Assembly (NCBI GenBank): GCA_905221605.1
Contig: CAJNDS010000125.1
Location: 224,501 to 288,500, forward strand
Length of the DNA stretch: 64,000 nt
Direction of reading: 5' to 3'
Origin: Symbiodinium natans
Lineage: Eukaryota; Sar; Dinophyceae; Suessiales; Symbiodiniaceae
Shown here: positions 46,410 through 55,635 of the stretch, piece after piece
Numbering within the stretch: position 1 is the stretch's first letter
How the letters are laid out: each line of letters opens with the position of its first letter
The notes under the pieces: generated by a model
The model's database searches: none
What the model saw: only the letters and a program-made list of their open reading frames with translations
Told to the model about the DNA's origin: nothing
Position numbers and translations under genes: made by a program

Positions 46410-47420
46410 TTGGCGACCGTAGAACAGCGCAGGTGCATGCTGCTGTGCGGGCCGCCGGAACATCCGACGTGCACCCCGAAATCGCCGAAAGTTTGCCACC
46501 TCGCTGTCTCCTGGTTCCTCAGCCCATTTTGGCGTCAGCAGGCAGATGCAAGTGCAGCTTGTGGAGAAGAACCCTGAGAATCCTCAACCCTGTAAGTTAT
46601 GCCTGGACACATGAACGGGTTGGGCCATCGCAAGGCCGCTTGGGTGTTCTCGTCCCGTTTTTGCAACTCGCTGCATCGCCATCGCCTGTAGGGCGTTGCC
46701 TCGCGAACGTGGGCGAAAGCAAAAATAGGTTTTTGCTCTCTGCGTCTGGCTTATACACCCTTGAAATCATACTCCATAAGCTCACAGCTTTCACCACGCA
46801 ATTGCCCGTTTTACTCCGCAACTCTCTTCGGCAACGCTTGGGAGACTTTGGGTCGGTGTGGACCTTGACAAGGAATTCTCGCAAGGGGGTCCATGTTTGG
46901 CTCCATGGTGCCCCCCACGAAGCTCGGATCACCCGCATCCTTTGGCCGTGAAATCTTGGGCTTTGACTGGAATCCTTGGGCCCCAAGTGTCACCAAGATA
47001 TTCTAGTTTCCAGCTGGAGCTGCGTCATAAGAATGTAAGCTACCCTTGTGTATAATATTCCATCTTATGCCCTCTTCTCCTCATGGCAAATCTGCATTCT
47101 GACAGCTACATGTTGCGAATGTCGTGCTGTATGCCAACTTCTCAAACATGTCTCTGCATGCAGCCGTTTGGGCTTTCTTTGTCTGCCCCGGCAGCGGACT
47201 TGGCCAGGGCCCGGAGCCCTTCATGCTTCAGTGGTACACAGACTGGAGGTATAGTAGAGTAGAGCAGAGGAGAGTAGAGGAGAGTATGGGTAGGGGTAGA
47301 GTCTTAGCAGATTGTATAGTGTAGATAGTATGTAATATCCTGCAGTATGGGTCCAAGACTTGGTTCTCGCGGTGTCTCAGGGGCTTTGTTTGTTGTCGGT
47401 GCTGTCGTCAAGGAGTTTTT
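46410..47420 (+). mobile_element. dispersed repeat, copy 3
   Basis: Collinear with copies 1 and 2: CGTAGAACAGCGCAGGTGCA near 46,420, CCTGGACACATGAACGGGTT near 46,602, GGGCGTTGCCTCGCGAACGT near 46,691, GCTTGGGAGACTTTGGGTC near 46,836, GGACCTTGACAAGG near 46,860, TTTGGGCTTTCTTTGTCTGC near 47,167, and the TATAGTAGAGTAGAGCAGAG tract near 47,250. It has no telomere-type insert. Confidence 0.65.
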
Positions 47421-48037
47421 ACGGCGCTACACACGCACGCAAGACAATCCGCATTTTAACGACAAGGCGTTTTCCTCCACTTCCCCCTTTTTATCAGAGC
47501 ATGAAAGGCAGACGACCACTTGCAACCACCTGCACGTACGTCTGTGAGCCGTAGAGGGTCAGGGCGGGCACGACTCCAGGCCGCCATATGAGCTTAGTAG
47601 GGGGGTAGAAGCCGGAGGCTCGAGGCGACTGGTTTTGGCCTCAGGTACTGTATCTGGGTCAGCCGCCCAGACCTAACAAACCGAGAAAAGAACCCCCCGC
47701 TTCTGGCAACGTGTTTAGGAGAACCGCCCCGGAAACCCTAAACCCGAGACTCCCCCTAAACCCTTGAGGCCTTTGATGCCGGGCACTGCGGAACATCCAA
47801 ACGTGCGCAGCGTGATGGACCATGCAGGCCCCGGGTCCATACTCTTCCATTTCGTGCATGCGCCTGCTGAGAGAGCCGTGATGTGAGACATCCCTTGGGG
47901 TCCCTCTGGTCTCAGAGTCATGGCATAATATGTCATGCAAACGCCCCCCCTCGGCCCCTCCAGCACTTTTGGTGCAAGGAAAGGCGCAGTTTTGGGCAGT
48001 CTCAGGTTTGCACACAGGTGCGAGCCTCCGGAGCGCG

Positions 48038-51000
48038 ATGCCCGTGCAGCAGTTCCCTCCCAGTGTACGCGTGGCAAAGCTGGCGCCGGCAGATGGGACG
48101 GACGAAGACACCGTCGAGCTGCTCGGGGATCAGCCGGCCGTTCGTGGTTGGCAGCCGTGCAGGTGGAAACCCTAAACCCTAAACCCTAAACCCTAAACCC
48201 TAAACCCGAAACCCTAAACCCTAAACCCTAAACCCTAAACCCTAAACCCTAAACCCTAAACCCTAAACCCTAAACCCTGAACCCTGAACCCTAAACCCCA
48301 AACCCTAAACCCTAAACCCTAAACCCAAAACCCTAGACCCCCAGGTGGCAGGTGCTGGCCAGCATCTCTCTGAGCGCCCTGGTGCTGTGCGCCGCGGGGC
48401 TCTTCCTGGCGGATCCCTGCCAGATTCCCTTCCGGCCTCTCCGCACGCTTCTCCAAGGAACTCCCTTGTCACCTGGGGTGGATTTTGGAAACCCTAAACC
48501 CTGAACCCTAAACCCTAAACCCTAAACCCTAAACCCTAAATCCTAAACCCTAAACCCTAAACCCTAAACCCTAAACAAAGTTTCTATGGGTCCTAATTCC
48601 TAATATATACCCTTTATAGCCCATAGAAGTTTAAATTTTCTAGGGCCCAAGTCCCCCCCCCCCCCCCCCAGTTCCCCTAAACCCTAAACCCTAAACCCTA
48701 AACCCTAAATTCTAAAACCTAAACCCTAAACCCTAAACCCTAAGCCCTGAACCCTAAATCCTAAACCCTAAACCCTAAACCCTAAACCTAAACCCTAAAC
48801 CCTGAACCAGGTCCCTGGAAGCCAAGTTCGAGGTCGCCGTTCGGGAGTTGAAGGCCGTAAAGTCCAAGGCGGAGGCAGATGCCATCGTCGCGGCCGCCAT
48901 GGCAGCAGCCACTTGCTGTTGGTGGGTTTAGGGTTTGGGGTTTGGGGTTTAGGGTTTAGGGTTTAGGGTTTAGGGTTTAGGGTTTAAGGGAATAAGGGCC
49001 CTATATATACCCTTAAAGGGATCATAGAGGGTACCTCATTCCCCCCCCCCCAGTCCCTGCTAACCAGCAGCCCAAGGCCAAAGAGAAGAGTGAGGCGCAG
49101 CACAAGCTCGCGGTCCTTCCCCCGGACGTTCGGGTCCTCAACACCGGATCTTCCGCGGTGGACCACTACTTGCCTTTCAACGCCGCAGAGCTGGACCGCA
49201 GTTCCCAGGCCTTGGCTTCGGGGCATCCGCTGCATGGCATCAGGGACCACAAGCTGAAGGAGCAGGAGAACTTCCGGACGGCCTTCTGCGTCTTCAACGT
49301 CGTTGAGGTCATGGACAGCCTTACGGCTTTTGCCCTTGACATCGAAGCCATCGTGCATACCTGCCCGCCGCCCCGGGACGACGTCGGCACCTTTGCCTGT
49401 ACGGTGAATTCTGAGACCATGGCGCAGATGATTGGGAATGCCGCCACGTGGCTGTCGAATGCCGTGTCCACTTGCGGGATCCTTCCCGACGCCGGCGCAG
49501 AATGCGGCGCGGCCGCGTCGGGAACGATCGCCGCCCTCGCCCAAGTGCATGCAAGCACGAGCTTGGCGATGACCACGTGCAAGAAGAACCCGCTGGAAGG
49601 CCTGCAGCAGAAGCACAAGGCTTGCTTCGACGATGACTGCACAGTCTATGAGGGCACTCTGATGTCGCAGGTCGGCCGAAAGAAGCCAGAGCCCGCCAGC
49701 CGGCGCTTGTTCATGGGAAGTGGGGTTGCTGGCATGGGAGTGCAGTGTGCCGTGGATGTGGGGTTTATCATCGAGAACCTTTACAAGTACATCTTCTTCG
49801 TGCAGAGAGCCGCCAGGCTCAACTTCTGCGACAAGAACATCCGGTACGGGCCCTATGACTACCTCACCGGTGTCCCAGAGGCGGCTTGCGCGATGGACGC
49901 CACGGGCTCGATTGCCTGGCTCACCCAGATTGCCACCTTCGCCCAGCAGCTCGTGAGCCCTTTGGCCTGGTGCAAGATACTTGCGGGCCTCACGAGAGCG
50001 TTAATCTTGTCCAAGATCTGTGCAGCATCCAGGTAGCTCACCAAACCCTAAACCCTAAACCTTCAACATCCCTGAATCCTAAACCGTAAACCCGAAAATG
50101 CAACACGACAATCACATAGAGAGTGATCAAGTTTGACCGCCACTGACCGCCATCGCAAGATTGTAGAGCCTCCTGACCGAGCAATATGGGCCTTTACGAA
50201 AATAAGGGGGCCCTAGTCGAGTCCCCGAGAAATTGTGGGATCCCCTTATCATGGATCCCGTTTTGATGCGGACCCCAACACGGTATAATTTCGGAACCCA
50301 CCCCCCCCCCCCCCCCCCCATATTATCATATCCCTAAACCCGAAACCCTAAACCCTCAACCCTAAACCCTAAACCCTAAACCCTAAACCCTAAACCCCCC
50401 CCATACCAAGGCCATTGTCCCGACTTCATGAACCTGCCCACCCTCTGTGGGTCCAGCATCACCGGCATGATCTCAGCGGTCTTTCAGATTGCGACCTGGG
50501 GTGCGGGGCTCCACATCTCCTGCACCAAAGGACTTAGAGGGGTGCTTGAAGAGGGTTTAGGGTTTAGGGTTAGGGTTTAGGGTTTAGGGTTTAGGGTTTA
50601 GGGTTTAGGGTTTAGGGTTTAGGGTTTAGGGTTTAGGGTTTAGGGTTTAGGGTTTAGGGTTCAGTGTAGAGGAGAGAGCCTCACCCAGCTGGGAATCATC
50701 TTTGTGCTCGACAACTACACCCTCATCGAGGGGCGCGAGGCGCAGTTCGTGGCTGAGTGTACCTTTTGGGGTACTTGGAAATTTTTGTTTAAGTTTTTGG
50801 GTACTATAATTCCTAAGAATCAGGAAGAAATAGTTTTTGCCCTCAACCCTAAACCCTAAACCCTAAACCCTAAACCCTAAACCCTAAACCCTAAACCTTA
50901 AACCCTAAACCCTAAACCCTAAACCCTAAACCCTAAACCCCAAACCCTAAACCCTAAACCCTACACCCTAAGTTCCAAATTCAGTATAGGTACAGCCAAG

Positions 51001-51649
51001 ATGCACCTGAAGTTTGGCGTCTTCTGCCAGCGGGCCGTGAAAGATGAAGATGACAACGTCGAGCTGGACTTGCTCGGAACCCACAAAGGCCTAAACCCTA
51101 AACCCCCAAACCCCTAAACCCTAAACCCTAAACCCTAAACCCTAAACCCTAAACCCTAAACCCTAAACCCTAAACCCTAAACCCTAAACCCTAAACCCCA
51201 AACCCCTAAACCCTAAACCCTAAACCCTAACCCTAAACCCTAAACCCCTAAACCCCTAAACCTTAAACCCTAAACCCTAAACCCTCAAAGGCCTTCTGCT
51301 CGCGGAGGCGAACGCCCGGAAAGAGGGCATAACCCTGCATGGGTTTGAGACGCTGGGCTTCATCGGCAAGAAGCCCTTCCCTTTGTATCACCGCCGCCTC
51401 TCCGAGAGTGAGGAGGCGTCGCAAGGGGAGCCTCAGACGGAGCCTCAGGATAAGTGGGAGCCAGCGAGCCATCCCAAAATGGAGACTCTACGAAGGGCCA
51501 TAAGGGAGCTTGCCGAACTTCGCGGGAACTTCGCCACGGTGAACGGCAACGCAGCTCAGAACCTGACGACTGCCAGCGTAAAGGAGAAGCTGAACCTCAT
51601 GGAGCCCGTGCTGAAGAAGTCCGGTTCAGAGTCGCCCACGTGTCAATGA
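48038..51649 (+). CDS. membrane-anchored Cys-rich repeat protein, 8 exons, 667 aa
   Basis: Exons 48,038-48,162, 48,345-48,467, 48,811-48,917, 49,054-50,019, 50,411-50,541, 50,665-50,758, 50,990-51,088 and 51,291-51,649 sum to 2,004 nt and stay in frame from ATG to TGA; all introns are GT-AG except the last (GC-AG). Residues about 43-62 (WQVLASISLSALVLCAAGLF) form a single hydrophobic anchor after a cytosolic-type start (MPVQQFPPSVRVAKLAPADG). The large exon 4 and exon 5 hold three related Cys-bearing helical repeats, beginning near FCVFNVVEVMDSLTAF, QCAVDVGFIIENLYKYIFF and HCPDFMNLPTLCGSSI, each with a following A/S-rich helix and Cys. The tail is charged (SEEASQGEPQTEPQDKW) and helical. No enzyme motif. 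I take it as a lineage-specific membrane protein family of unknown role. Exon 5-6 joining is the least certain junction. Confidence 0.75.
48577..48640. mobile_element. intronic TTTCTATGGGTCCTA element, copy 1
   Basis: TTTCTATGGGTCCTAATTCC, TATATACCCTTTATAGCCCA and TAGAAG form an inverted repeat within intron 2. Same element as 56,803-56,873 in the peroxidase gene. Confidence 0.75.
50183..50324. mobile_element. MITE-like element, GGGGGTTTACGAAA family, copy 3
   Basis: Left end AATATGGGCCTTTACGAAAA; right end ATTTCGGAACCCA followed by a poly-C expansion and ATATT. Lies inside intron 4 of the 667-aa gene. Confidence 0.65.
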
Positions 51650-51759
51650 CAAACTGCCACTTGCTAGATTTAAATGCTGCAAAGGTGCAGCTGTTCAAAC
51701 ACTCCTCAGTCCAACTTTTCATTTGGTTCATATTCTTCTTCAGGCACAGTAGAGTTGAC

Positions 51760-51987
51760 ATGGAGTTGACTGCAGCCTTCACCAGGAGTGTTGGCTTGCG
51801 TAACACGTTAGATGAGCGCATGCGCAGAGCGCGTGCGTCCCACCCAAGTGAGCTTTTAGAATCATGCGCCGTGCTTGCGCTGTTTGGTGCGGCGTGTGCT
51901 CGGATCCTTGTGTGTGGAGTTGCAATGTCCATGCAACTGTTTTTGTCTAGTCTTGGGACCATTGTGGACCTGCATTTTTGCCTTTAA
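51760..51987 (+). CDS. hypothetical protein, 75 aa
   Basis: ATG 51,760 to TAA 51,985-51,987. Reads MELTAAFTRSVGLRNTLDER then a hydrophobic half (VLALFGAACARILVCGVAMS). It starts 111 bp after the stop of the preceding gene on the same strand. The frame is open further upstream to 51,646. Could be an independent small gene or 3' UTR noise. Confidence 0.3.
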   Translation: MELTAAFTRSVGLRNTLDERMRRARASHPSELLESCAVLALFGAACARILVCGVAMSMQLFLSSLGTIVDLHFCL

Positions 51988-51988
51988 G

Positions 51989-52323
51989 TACGAATGACGA
52001 GAAGATCTACCGGAGGTGTCGACCCAGTCGCTCCAGGCTCTCGTCGTTAGCTTCAAAACCTCCCCGGATCGGTCGGTACCATGCTCTTGGATTGGTACAC
52101 TACTATTTCGCTTAAGAACCCCCCCAAGAAAGGGGAAAATAATAATCCCTACGTTACCTTATAAGGAAGAATATTCACTATTTTTGGGGGGTTCTTAAGG
52201 AATGCGTAGTACAGTGTTGTATATCCATGTCGTTGTGTGCGCCGACGTGCTGTGCCGTGCGGCGCACCTCTCTTGCGCGCGAGACGCAGAAAGCAGCGGC
52301 TTTGGATCTGTGCTTTCGCCATG
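51989..52323 (+). CDS. two coding-like exons split by an inverted-repeat intron
   Basis: Exon 51,989-52,094 (after TTTAAG) reads NDEKIYRRCRPSRSRLSSLA then PPRIGRYHALGL. Removing 52,095-52,214 joins it in frame to 52,215-52,323, which reads CCISMSLCAPTCCAVRRTSL then RETQKAAALDLCFRHE before a TTTTAGGG array. Unknown family. The frame agreement across the intron supports it. Confidence 0.5.
52095..52214. mobile_element. introner-like intron with terminal inverted repeats
   Basis: 120 bp, begins GTACACTACTATTTCGCTTA and ends ...CTTAAGGAATGCGTAGTACAG. The inner arms (CTTAAGAACCCCCCC and GGGGGGTTCTTAAG) are perfect; the outer arms pair with mismatches, so the element ends coincide with GT and AG of the intron. 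Confidence 0.7.
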
Positions 52324-52392
52324 AGGGTTTAGGGTTTTAGGGTTTTAGGGTTTTAGGGTTTTAGGGTTTTAGGGTTTTAGGGTTCAGGGTTG
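52324..52392 (-). repeat. (TTTTAGGG)n octamer array
   Basis: About eight octamer units rather than heptamers, immediately after the exon ending near 52,323. Confidence 0.9.
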
Positions 52393-52728
52393 CTTTCACC
52401 AGTTTGTGATATTCTGCGAGAGACACACGTATTGAAGGAGGAGTAGCTTCAACCGCGATCTGCCAAGCTAGTGGTGATTACATGTGATGGCAGGTTCCAA
52501 CATGCTGACAGCTGGGTCCAACAAGGTGCGGGTCGTGGACAGGGTGTCAGCGGCGTACTGGTGTTTATGAAGCCGGTAAGTTCATCGAGTGTCAGCACTT
52601 CCATGGGCTCGTGATAACTTCGAGAGTGGGCGACATGTTGGGATGCCGCATGTGCAAGCGTGCACCAGTTGGGCATTGGCACTAGGGTTTAGGGTTTAGG
52701 GTTTAGAGTTATCGAACTGGCTATACAG

Positions 52729-52849
52729 ATGTGCACTCTCTTCGCTGAGAGAGCCTTAAAATACAACAGATGGAAAAGGCGGCCTGCGAGCATTCGCGCA
52801 CGAGCTGTTGTTGAACAAGCCCGCGTCCATCTTCTGGCGGGAAGGATTG
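52729..52849 (+). CDS. coding-like exon between TTTAGGG arrays
   Basis: After CTATACAG the frame reads MCTLFAERALKYNRWKRRPA then SIRARAVVEQARVHLLAGRI, followed directly by a TTTAGGG array that would supply the GT donor. Basic, helical. No family recognised. TTTAGGG units also precede it (52,683-52,708). Confidence 0.5.
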
Positions 52850-53627
52850 GGGTTTAGGGTTTAGGGTTTAGGGTTTAGGGTTTAGGGTTTAGGGTTTAGG
52901 GTTTAGGGTTTAGGGTTTGAAGGGTTTAGAGGGTTTAGGGTTTAGGGTTTAGGGTTTGAAGGGTTTAAAGGGTTTAGGGTTTAGGGTTGTCTTAGAAGGG
53001 TTTAGGGGGTGTAGGTTTTGCTGCGTGGTGGTTTGATACGCAAGAGCCTAGGTGCGCCAAGGGTTTAGGAATCAGGGCAGAAGACTGCGATGGATTAGAA
53101 AGGCCATAGACCTCTATAGGAGAGGAAAATGGTAATTTAGAACACATATTAGCCCTTGAATACTGCAAAACCGCAAAAATGCCCAAAACCGCATCCTCTT
53201 CAGGGCTGATATCATGTCGCGTGCTCAGGAGGGGAGATCTCCACGGTCACCGATTTTTTAAAGGTTGCCCCCCCTGCTCCGTCAGTGTCGCTTGCTCCCA
53301 AAAGAGTCTTCTTTGTGTAGCCGAGCTCTGTTCAGGGACCCATGAGCTAGTGCACAATGTTGCAGACCAGGCCCCCGAAAGATTTTGATTTCTTTTACCC
53401 TAAACCCTAAACCTTAAAACCCTAAACCCTAAACCTTAAAACCCTAAACCCTAAACCCTAAACCCTAAACCCTAAACCCTAAACCCTAAACCCTAAACCC
53501 TAAACCCTAAACCCTAAACCTTAAACCTAAACCCTAAACCCTAAACCCTAAACCCTAAACCCTAAACCCTAAACCCTAAACCCTAAACCCTAAACCCTAA
53601 ACCCTAAACCCTAAACCCTAAACCCTG
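52850..53627. repeat. TTTAGGG array, then a large CCCTAAA array
   Basis: TTTAGGG units 52,850-52,990; a unique stretch with an open frame of 69 aa (53,179-53,388, VAELCSGTHELVHNVADQA, uncertain); then about 33 CCCTAAA units 53,396-53,627 ending in (GT)8. Confidence 0.9.
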
Positions 53628-53810
53628 TGTGTGTGTGTGTGTTACCTGCAGAACTTGTCGAAACGTAGAGGGGCATTAGGCTTCTATTGGATCCCTAAAG
53701 CTATGCTTGGAACACACTCCTAGACCCCAAACCCTAAACCCTAAACCCTAAACCCTAAACCCTAAACCCATTAAACCCTAAACCCTAAACCCCAACTCTT
53801 CCCACGGTAG

Positions 53811-54080
53811 CGTAACGGCACACAAGAGCTTTCGGGACATTCGGGTTTGCGGGTACGCCCAGAAGCCGACAGTTTCGAAGTAACCTCCCGAATTCAGAGT
53901 CCGAGGCTATACCTGAAGCTCCCCCACGCGTCCGTGCCGGCAGAATTCCGGAAACTGATACGGTGAGTTCTCTAAATTCTGGTCCCTTGTGGAGACCTTA
54001 TGATACGGCGGCCCCGTTTGTTTAAAAAGGGACTCTAATTTAGAGAACTCACCATACATACTGATATCGCAGGAAATGAT
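53811..54080 (+). CDS. coding-like exon with introner, unknown protein
   Basis: Exon 53,811-53,962 reads LSGHSGLRVRPEADSFEVTS then IQSPRLYLKLPHASVPAEFR and KLIR, open for 50 codons, with a GTGAGT donor. After intron 53,963-54,072 (acceptor ATCGCAG) the frame meets TGA within two codons, giving a terminal ...LIRK. A telomere-type array precedes (53,725-53,795) and follows (54,105-54,184). Confidence 0.5.
53963..54052. mobile_element. inverted-repeat element supplying a 5' splice site
   Basis: Left end GTGAGTTCTCTAAATTCTGG (26-bp arm to 53,988), right end inverted at 54,027-54,052 with three changes. The flanks show ACTGATACG before and ACTGATATCG after, a target-duplication-like direct repeat. 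Confidence 0.8.
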
Positions 54081-54104
54081 GCGAAATCTGAGCCGGCGCC
54101 GAAA

Positions 54105-54530
54105 ACTCTAAACCCTAAACCCTAAACCCCAAACCCCAAACCCCAAACCCCAAACCCCAAACCCTAAACCCTAAACCCTAAACCGCGGCACGTCCATTCC
54201 CTCCACCCCTTCAAAATGCAAGGCCGTGCAGGCCTGGGCAACCTGGGCAGTGACCCGAAACGGGCGTTTAGGGTTTAGGGGTTTAGGGGTTTAGGGTTTT
54301 AGGGTTTAGGGTTTAGGGTTTAGGGTGTAGGGGTTAGGGTTTAGGGGTTTAGAGGTTTAGGGGTTTAGGGATCCATGGCAGCAGAAGCAGATACAACCCT
54401 TTCGGGTTCAGAGCCTAGGAGGGCACCTTCTACTGAGGCGAGGGGCCCAGGCCTAGCTTTTCGATTACATGACTTACTGTTTAGGGTTTAGGGTTTAGGG
54501 TTTAGGGTTTAGGGTTTAGGGTTTAGGGTT
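54105..54530. repeat. CCCTAAA/CCCCAAA array, spacer, TTTAGGG arrays
   Basis: CCCTAAA with a homogeneous CCCCAAA block (54,105-54,184), a spacer with an open frame (CKAVQAWATWAVTRNG), then TTTAGGG-type arrays 54,268-54,370 and 54,479-54,530. Confidence 0.9.
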
Positions 54531-54768
54531 TTTGGTTAGCAGGGAATGAGGGGTTTAGGGCCCTCTATATGCCCTTTAAGGGATTATATAGGGTGCATCT
54601 ATACCACTAAGGGATTATGTAGGGTACCTCCTTCCCCCCATTCCCTGCAAACCTGGCGTCGGAATTCGAAGGGCGGCTGTTGGCATGTGGAGAGCTTTCA
54701 GTCAAGTTGATTGAGCTCGGCTCTAGCGGACGTGGGGGCAAAAGCTTCGCACCCAACAAGGAACGCTG
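54375..54768 (+). CDS. two coding-like exons, small unknown protein
   Basis: ATG 54,375 reads MAAEADTTLSGSEPRRAPST then LAFRLHDLLF before a TTTAGGG array. The second frame, ending at TGA 54,766, reads NLASEFEGRLLACGELSVKL then IELGSSGRGGKSF. The presumed intron (about 54,478-54,650) holds the array and an inverted-repeat element; the 3' splice site is not obvious because the expected CAG reads CAT. Confidence 0.4.
54534..54653. mobile_element. inverted-repeat element GGTTAGCAGGGAATG
   Basis: Left end GGTTAGCAGGGAATGAGG, right end CATTCCCTGCAAACC in inverted orientation. Inside are CCCTTTAAGGGATTATATAG-type palindromes. The same right end (CAGTCCCTGCTAACC) lies at the 3' splice site of intron 3 of the 667-aa gene (49,051-49,065). 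Confidence 0.65.
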
Positions 54769-54899
54769 AAGATCGCCTCCAGCTATATACTCCCTTAAAG
54801 GGCATATGCAGGGGGTTGTAAGGTGCCTAACTCCCTCAGTCCCAACTCACATCCCTAAACCCTAAACCCTATCCCTAAACCCTAAACCCCAAACCCCAA

Positions 54900-55098
54900 A
54901 ATGCCCCAGCGGAGATCTCCGGCGTCCTGGGGCCAAAGAGAGCCCACTTTTGGAAGCTTGCAGCCAGAAGGGAATTTCCAAATTGCAGGGCAGAGCATGC
55001 CTCACGTCCAGGCACTGGAACTGGCTATGCGATGTTGAAATGTTTGAAAGGTCAAGACAAAAAATCGGGAGTTTTTCTTTGCTGTGGCTCGGAATAGC
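54900..55098 (+). CDS. coding-like exon, unknown protein
   Basis: Two overlapping frames are open. One reads EISGVLGPKRAHFWKLAARR then CRAEHASRPGTGTGYAMLKC to TAG at 55,096. The other starts at ATG 54,900 (MPQRRSPASWGQREPTFGSL) and stops near 55,037. A GTCAAG donor at about 55,051 would end either. Preceded by a CCCTAAA array (54,855-54,900). Confidence 0.4.
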
Positions 55099-55108
55099 AC
55101 TTGGGATG

Positions 55109-55297
55109 CTCCCCCTTATACTAACAGTCCTTAGTAGGGATCATAGTACCCCCTATTAGAATCCCTAAACCCTAAACCCTAAACCCTAAACCCTAAACCC
55201 TAAACCCTAAACCCTAAACCCTAAACCCTAAACCCTAAACCCTAAACCCTAAACCCTAAACCCTAAACCCTAAACGGACTGTTAGAATAAGGGGGAG
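55109..55297. mobile_element. inverted-repeat element containing a telomere-type array
   Basis: 22-bp terminal arms with one mismatch: CTCCCCCTTATACTAACAGT at 55,109 and GGACTGTTAGAATAAGGGGG at 55,276. The interior is a (CCCTAAA)16 array (55,163-55,275) plus a short spacer. A related left arm (GCTCCCTTATGCTAGCAGG) occurs at 61,256. Confidence 0.75.
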
Positions 55298-55376
55298 GAT
55301 CCCAAAATAGCACGCCTTCACGACCGGCTTGGATGTCATGTCTCTCGCGCACGCGAGACTTTGATTTCTTGTCCAA

Positions 55377-55444
55377 AGGGTTTAGGGTTTAGGGTTTAGG
55401 GTTTAGGGTTTAGGGTTTAGGGTTTAGGGTTTAGGGTTTAGGGA
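55377..55444 (-). repeat. (TTTAGGG)n array
   Basis: About nine units about 190 bp upstream of the peroxidase start; faces the CCCTAAA array at 55,163-55,275. Confidence 0.95.
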
Positions 55445-55635
55445 TCAAATCATGGTGCCGGCTTGCCTTCGGCTTATCGAGGCTGTGCCGACTTATGATG
55501 GACACTGAGACGGGTTGTCATCGCTATTTTTCTGGTCTTAGCCTTCTTTTTCTGTTCAGGGTTTAGGGTTTAGGGTCGGATGTTTCTAGCCTTCCTCTGG
55601 CAACCTAGAGCTTGCGAGGATCAGCCCTTAGAAGC

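Larger units (their letters stand above)
48163..51290. repeat. telomere-type repeats filling all seven introns of the 48-51.6 kb gene
   Basis: Introns 48,163-48,344, 48,468-48,810, 50,020-50,410, 50,759-50,989 and 51,089-51,290 carry (CCCTAAA)n; introns 48,918-49,053 and 50,542-50,664 carry (TTTAGGG)n. Introns 2, 3 and 4 also hold a small inverted-repeat element and a poly-C run. Confidence 0.9.

Noticed and set aside
48468-49053. Non-canonical GG-AG introns in the 667-aa and peroxidase genes
   Set aside because: A first reading needed GG donors, but nearby upstream GT donors (48,468, 48,918, 50,020, 56,771) restore the frame with canonical sites.
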